From the NCBI GenBank assembly GCA_964493075.1, contig CAZBNU010000201.1, positions 1 to 7,487 on the forward strand: DNA of 7,487 nt. Reading direction: 5' to 3'. The position numbers were made by a program, and so were the translations under genes. The notes beneath the pieces were generated by a model. That model ran no database searches. It saw only the letters and a program-made list of their open reading frames with translations, and was not told the DNA's origin. This stretch comes from SLFT01 sp964493075. Its GTDB lineage: Bacteria > Hydrogenedentota > Hydrogenedentia > Hydrogenedentales > CAITNO01. This document shows positions 7,154 through 7,487 of this stretch, piece after piece (position 1 is the first letter of the stretch; each line of letters starts with the position of its first letter).

Positions 7154-7408
7154 TTATTGGAGCGGAGTGATACGGAACGGTTCTTCTCCTGACGCGGCAA
7201 GATCCCAATCAGCCAATAATTCGTCCCTGTGAATATCAATCCATACTTGCACCATACGCAATTGTTTAGGAGGAAACTTACCTGCAAGGACTAAACCATC
7301 ATCTATTGCTATAGATGCTTTCTGGCCTTGATAACGAACATGTATATGCGGCCTGTTGTGATGGCTGCTGTCTCCATAAAATATTGACTCTATGATTCCA
7401 TAAAACAT
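7154..7408 (-). CDS. DUF4160 family protein
   Basis: This 84-residue protein has the DUF4160 pattern: FYGIIESIFYGDSSHHN, RPHIHVRYQGQKASIAI with the PHIHVRY signature, then IHRDELLADWDLAASGE, where 'HRDELL.DW..A' is typical. The first in-frame ATG at 7408 gives MFYGII, but family members usually begin MPxISMFYG, and the codons just upstream read I-P-T-I-S in frame. The family start therefore lies at 7423-7421, which is ATA here, 4 nt after a strong GGAGGAG. The protein may use a non-standard start, or the gene may be impaired. The 7408 start is the conservative call, but its only good ribosome site is 19 nt away. It pairs with the DUF2442 gene 20 nt downstream. Confidence 0.85.
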   Translation of the reverse strand: MFYGIIESIFYGDSSHHNRPHIHVRYQGQKASIAIDDGLVLAGKFPPKQLRMVQVWIDIHRDELLADWDLAASGEEPFRITPLQ

Positions 7409-7427
7409 TGATATTGTGGGTATTGCA

Positions 7428-7434
7428 CTCCTCC
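7428..7434 (-). promoter_or_regulatory. Ribosome binding site upstream of the DUF4160 gene
   Basis: GGAGGAG on the minus strand lies 4 nt before an ATA codon (7423-7421) and 19 nt before the first ATG (7408-7406). The spacing fits initiation at the ATA position, where the family methionine is normally found, and is too long for the ATG. It is the main evidence that the start codon has changed. Confidence 0.6.
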
Positions 7435-7487
7435 ACTTGTTTGTTATGGGTGTCCATGTTCAATAAAATGGCATCAACCAAAATAAT

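Noticed and set aside
7299..7481. Minus-strand open frame of 60 codons upstream of and overlapping the DUF4160 gene
   Set aside because: It is out of frame with the well-recognised DUF4160 protein, covers its coding sequence, and has no family resemblance; it is a shadow.

Overview
This 7.5 kb window looks like an accessory, carbohydrate-scavenging part of a Gram-negative-type bacterial genome. Intact genes all run on the minus strand, so transcription goes from high to low coordinates. The secreted GH29 fucosidase, the large secreted barrel-plus-esterase enzyme, the many uncharacterised proteins and the mid-range GC fit a PVC-group (Planctomycetota, Verrucomicrobiota, Lentisphaerota) or Hydrogenedentota-like organism. 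That placement is inference from gene style; there is no rRNA or marker gene here. A run of exactly 100 Ns (3006-3105) shows this is a scaffolded draft assembly.

Layout in transcription order. (1) 7154-7408 (possibly from 7423) and 6897-7133 encode a small DUF4160/DUF2442 pair separated by 20 nt; the first protein appears to have lost its family start codon (ATA where ATG is expected). (2) 5971-6834 is a 287-residue conserved protein of unknown function. (3) 2631-5996 is a very large exported protein of about 1,120 residues including placeholder residues. It has an N-terminal beta-rich region, an (alpha/alpha)-barrel-like sugar-degrading module and a C-terminal alpha/beta-hydrolase (esterase) module. 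The assembly gap removes the part that should carry the esterase nucleophile serine. (4) 522-2528 is an exported GH29 alpha-L-fucosidase with an unusual low-GC 172-residue C-terminal tail that looks like a second small gene fused in frame. (5) 176-414 holds the decayed remains of a type II toxin-antitoxin module: an antitoxin with one internal stop, overlapping the start of a truncated MazF/PemK-type toxin. (6) Positions 1-30 match a dispersed intergenic repeat seen in many bacterial genomes.

Working picture: the two exported enzymes probably cooperate outside the cytoplasm on an acylated, fucosylated polysaccharide. The esterase removes acyl groups, the barrel module cleaves backbone or exo-sugars, and the fucosidase trims terminal fucose. 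No transporter, sulfatase or regulator is visible in the window, so the substrate cannot be named. The surrounding small modules (DUF4160/DUF2442, dead toxin-antitoxin pair, dispersed repeat, fused tail) are typical of plastic, frequently rearranged DNA. I found no CRISPR array, tRNA, rRNA or insertion sequence, and no convincing new defence or mobile system. The best leads are the fucosidase tail fusion, the barrel-esterase fusion and the 287-residue orphan family.
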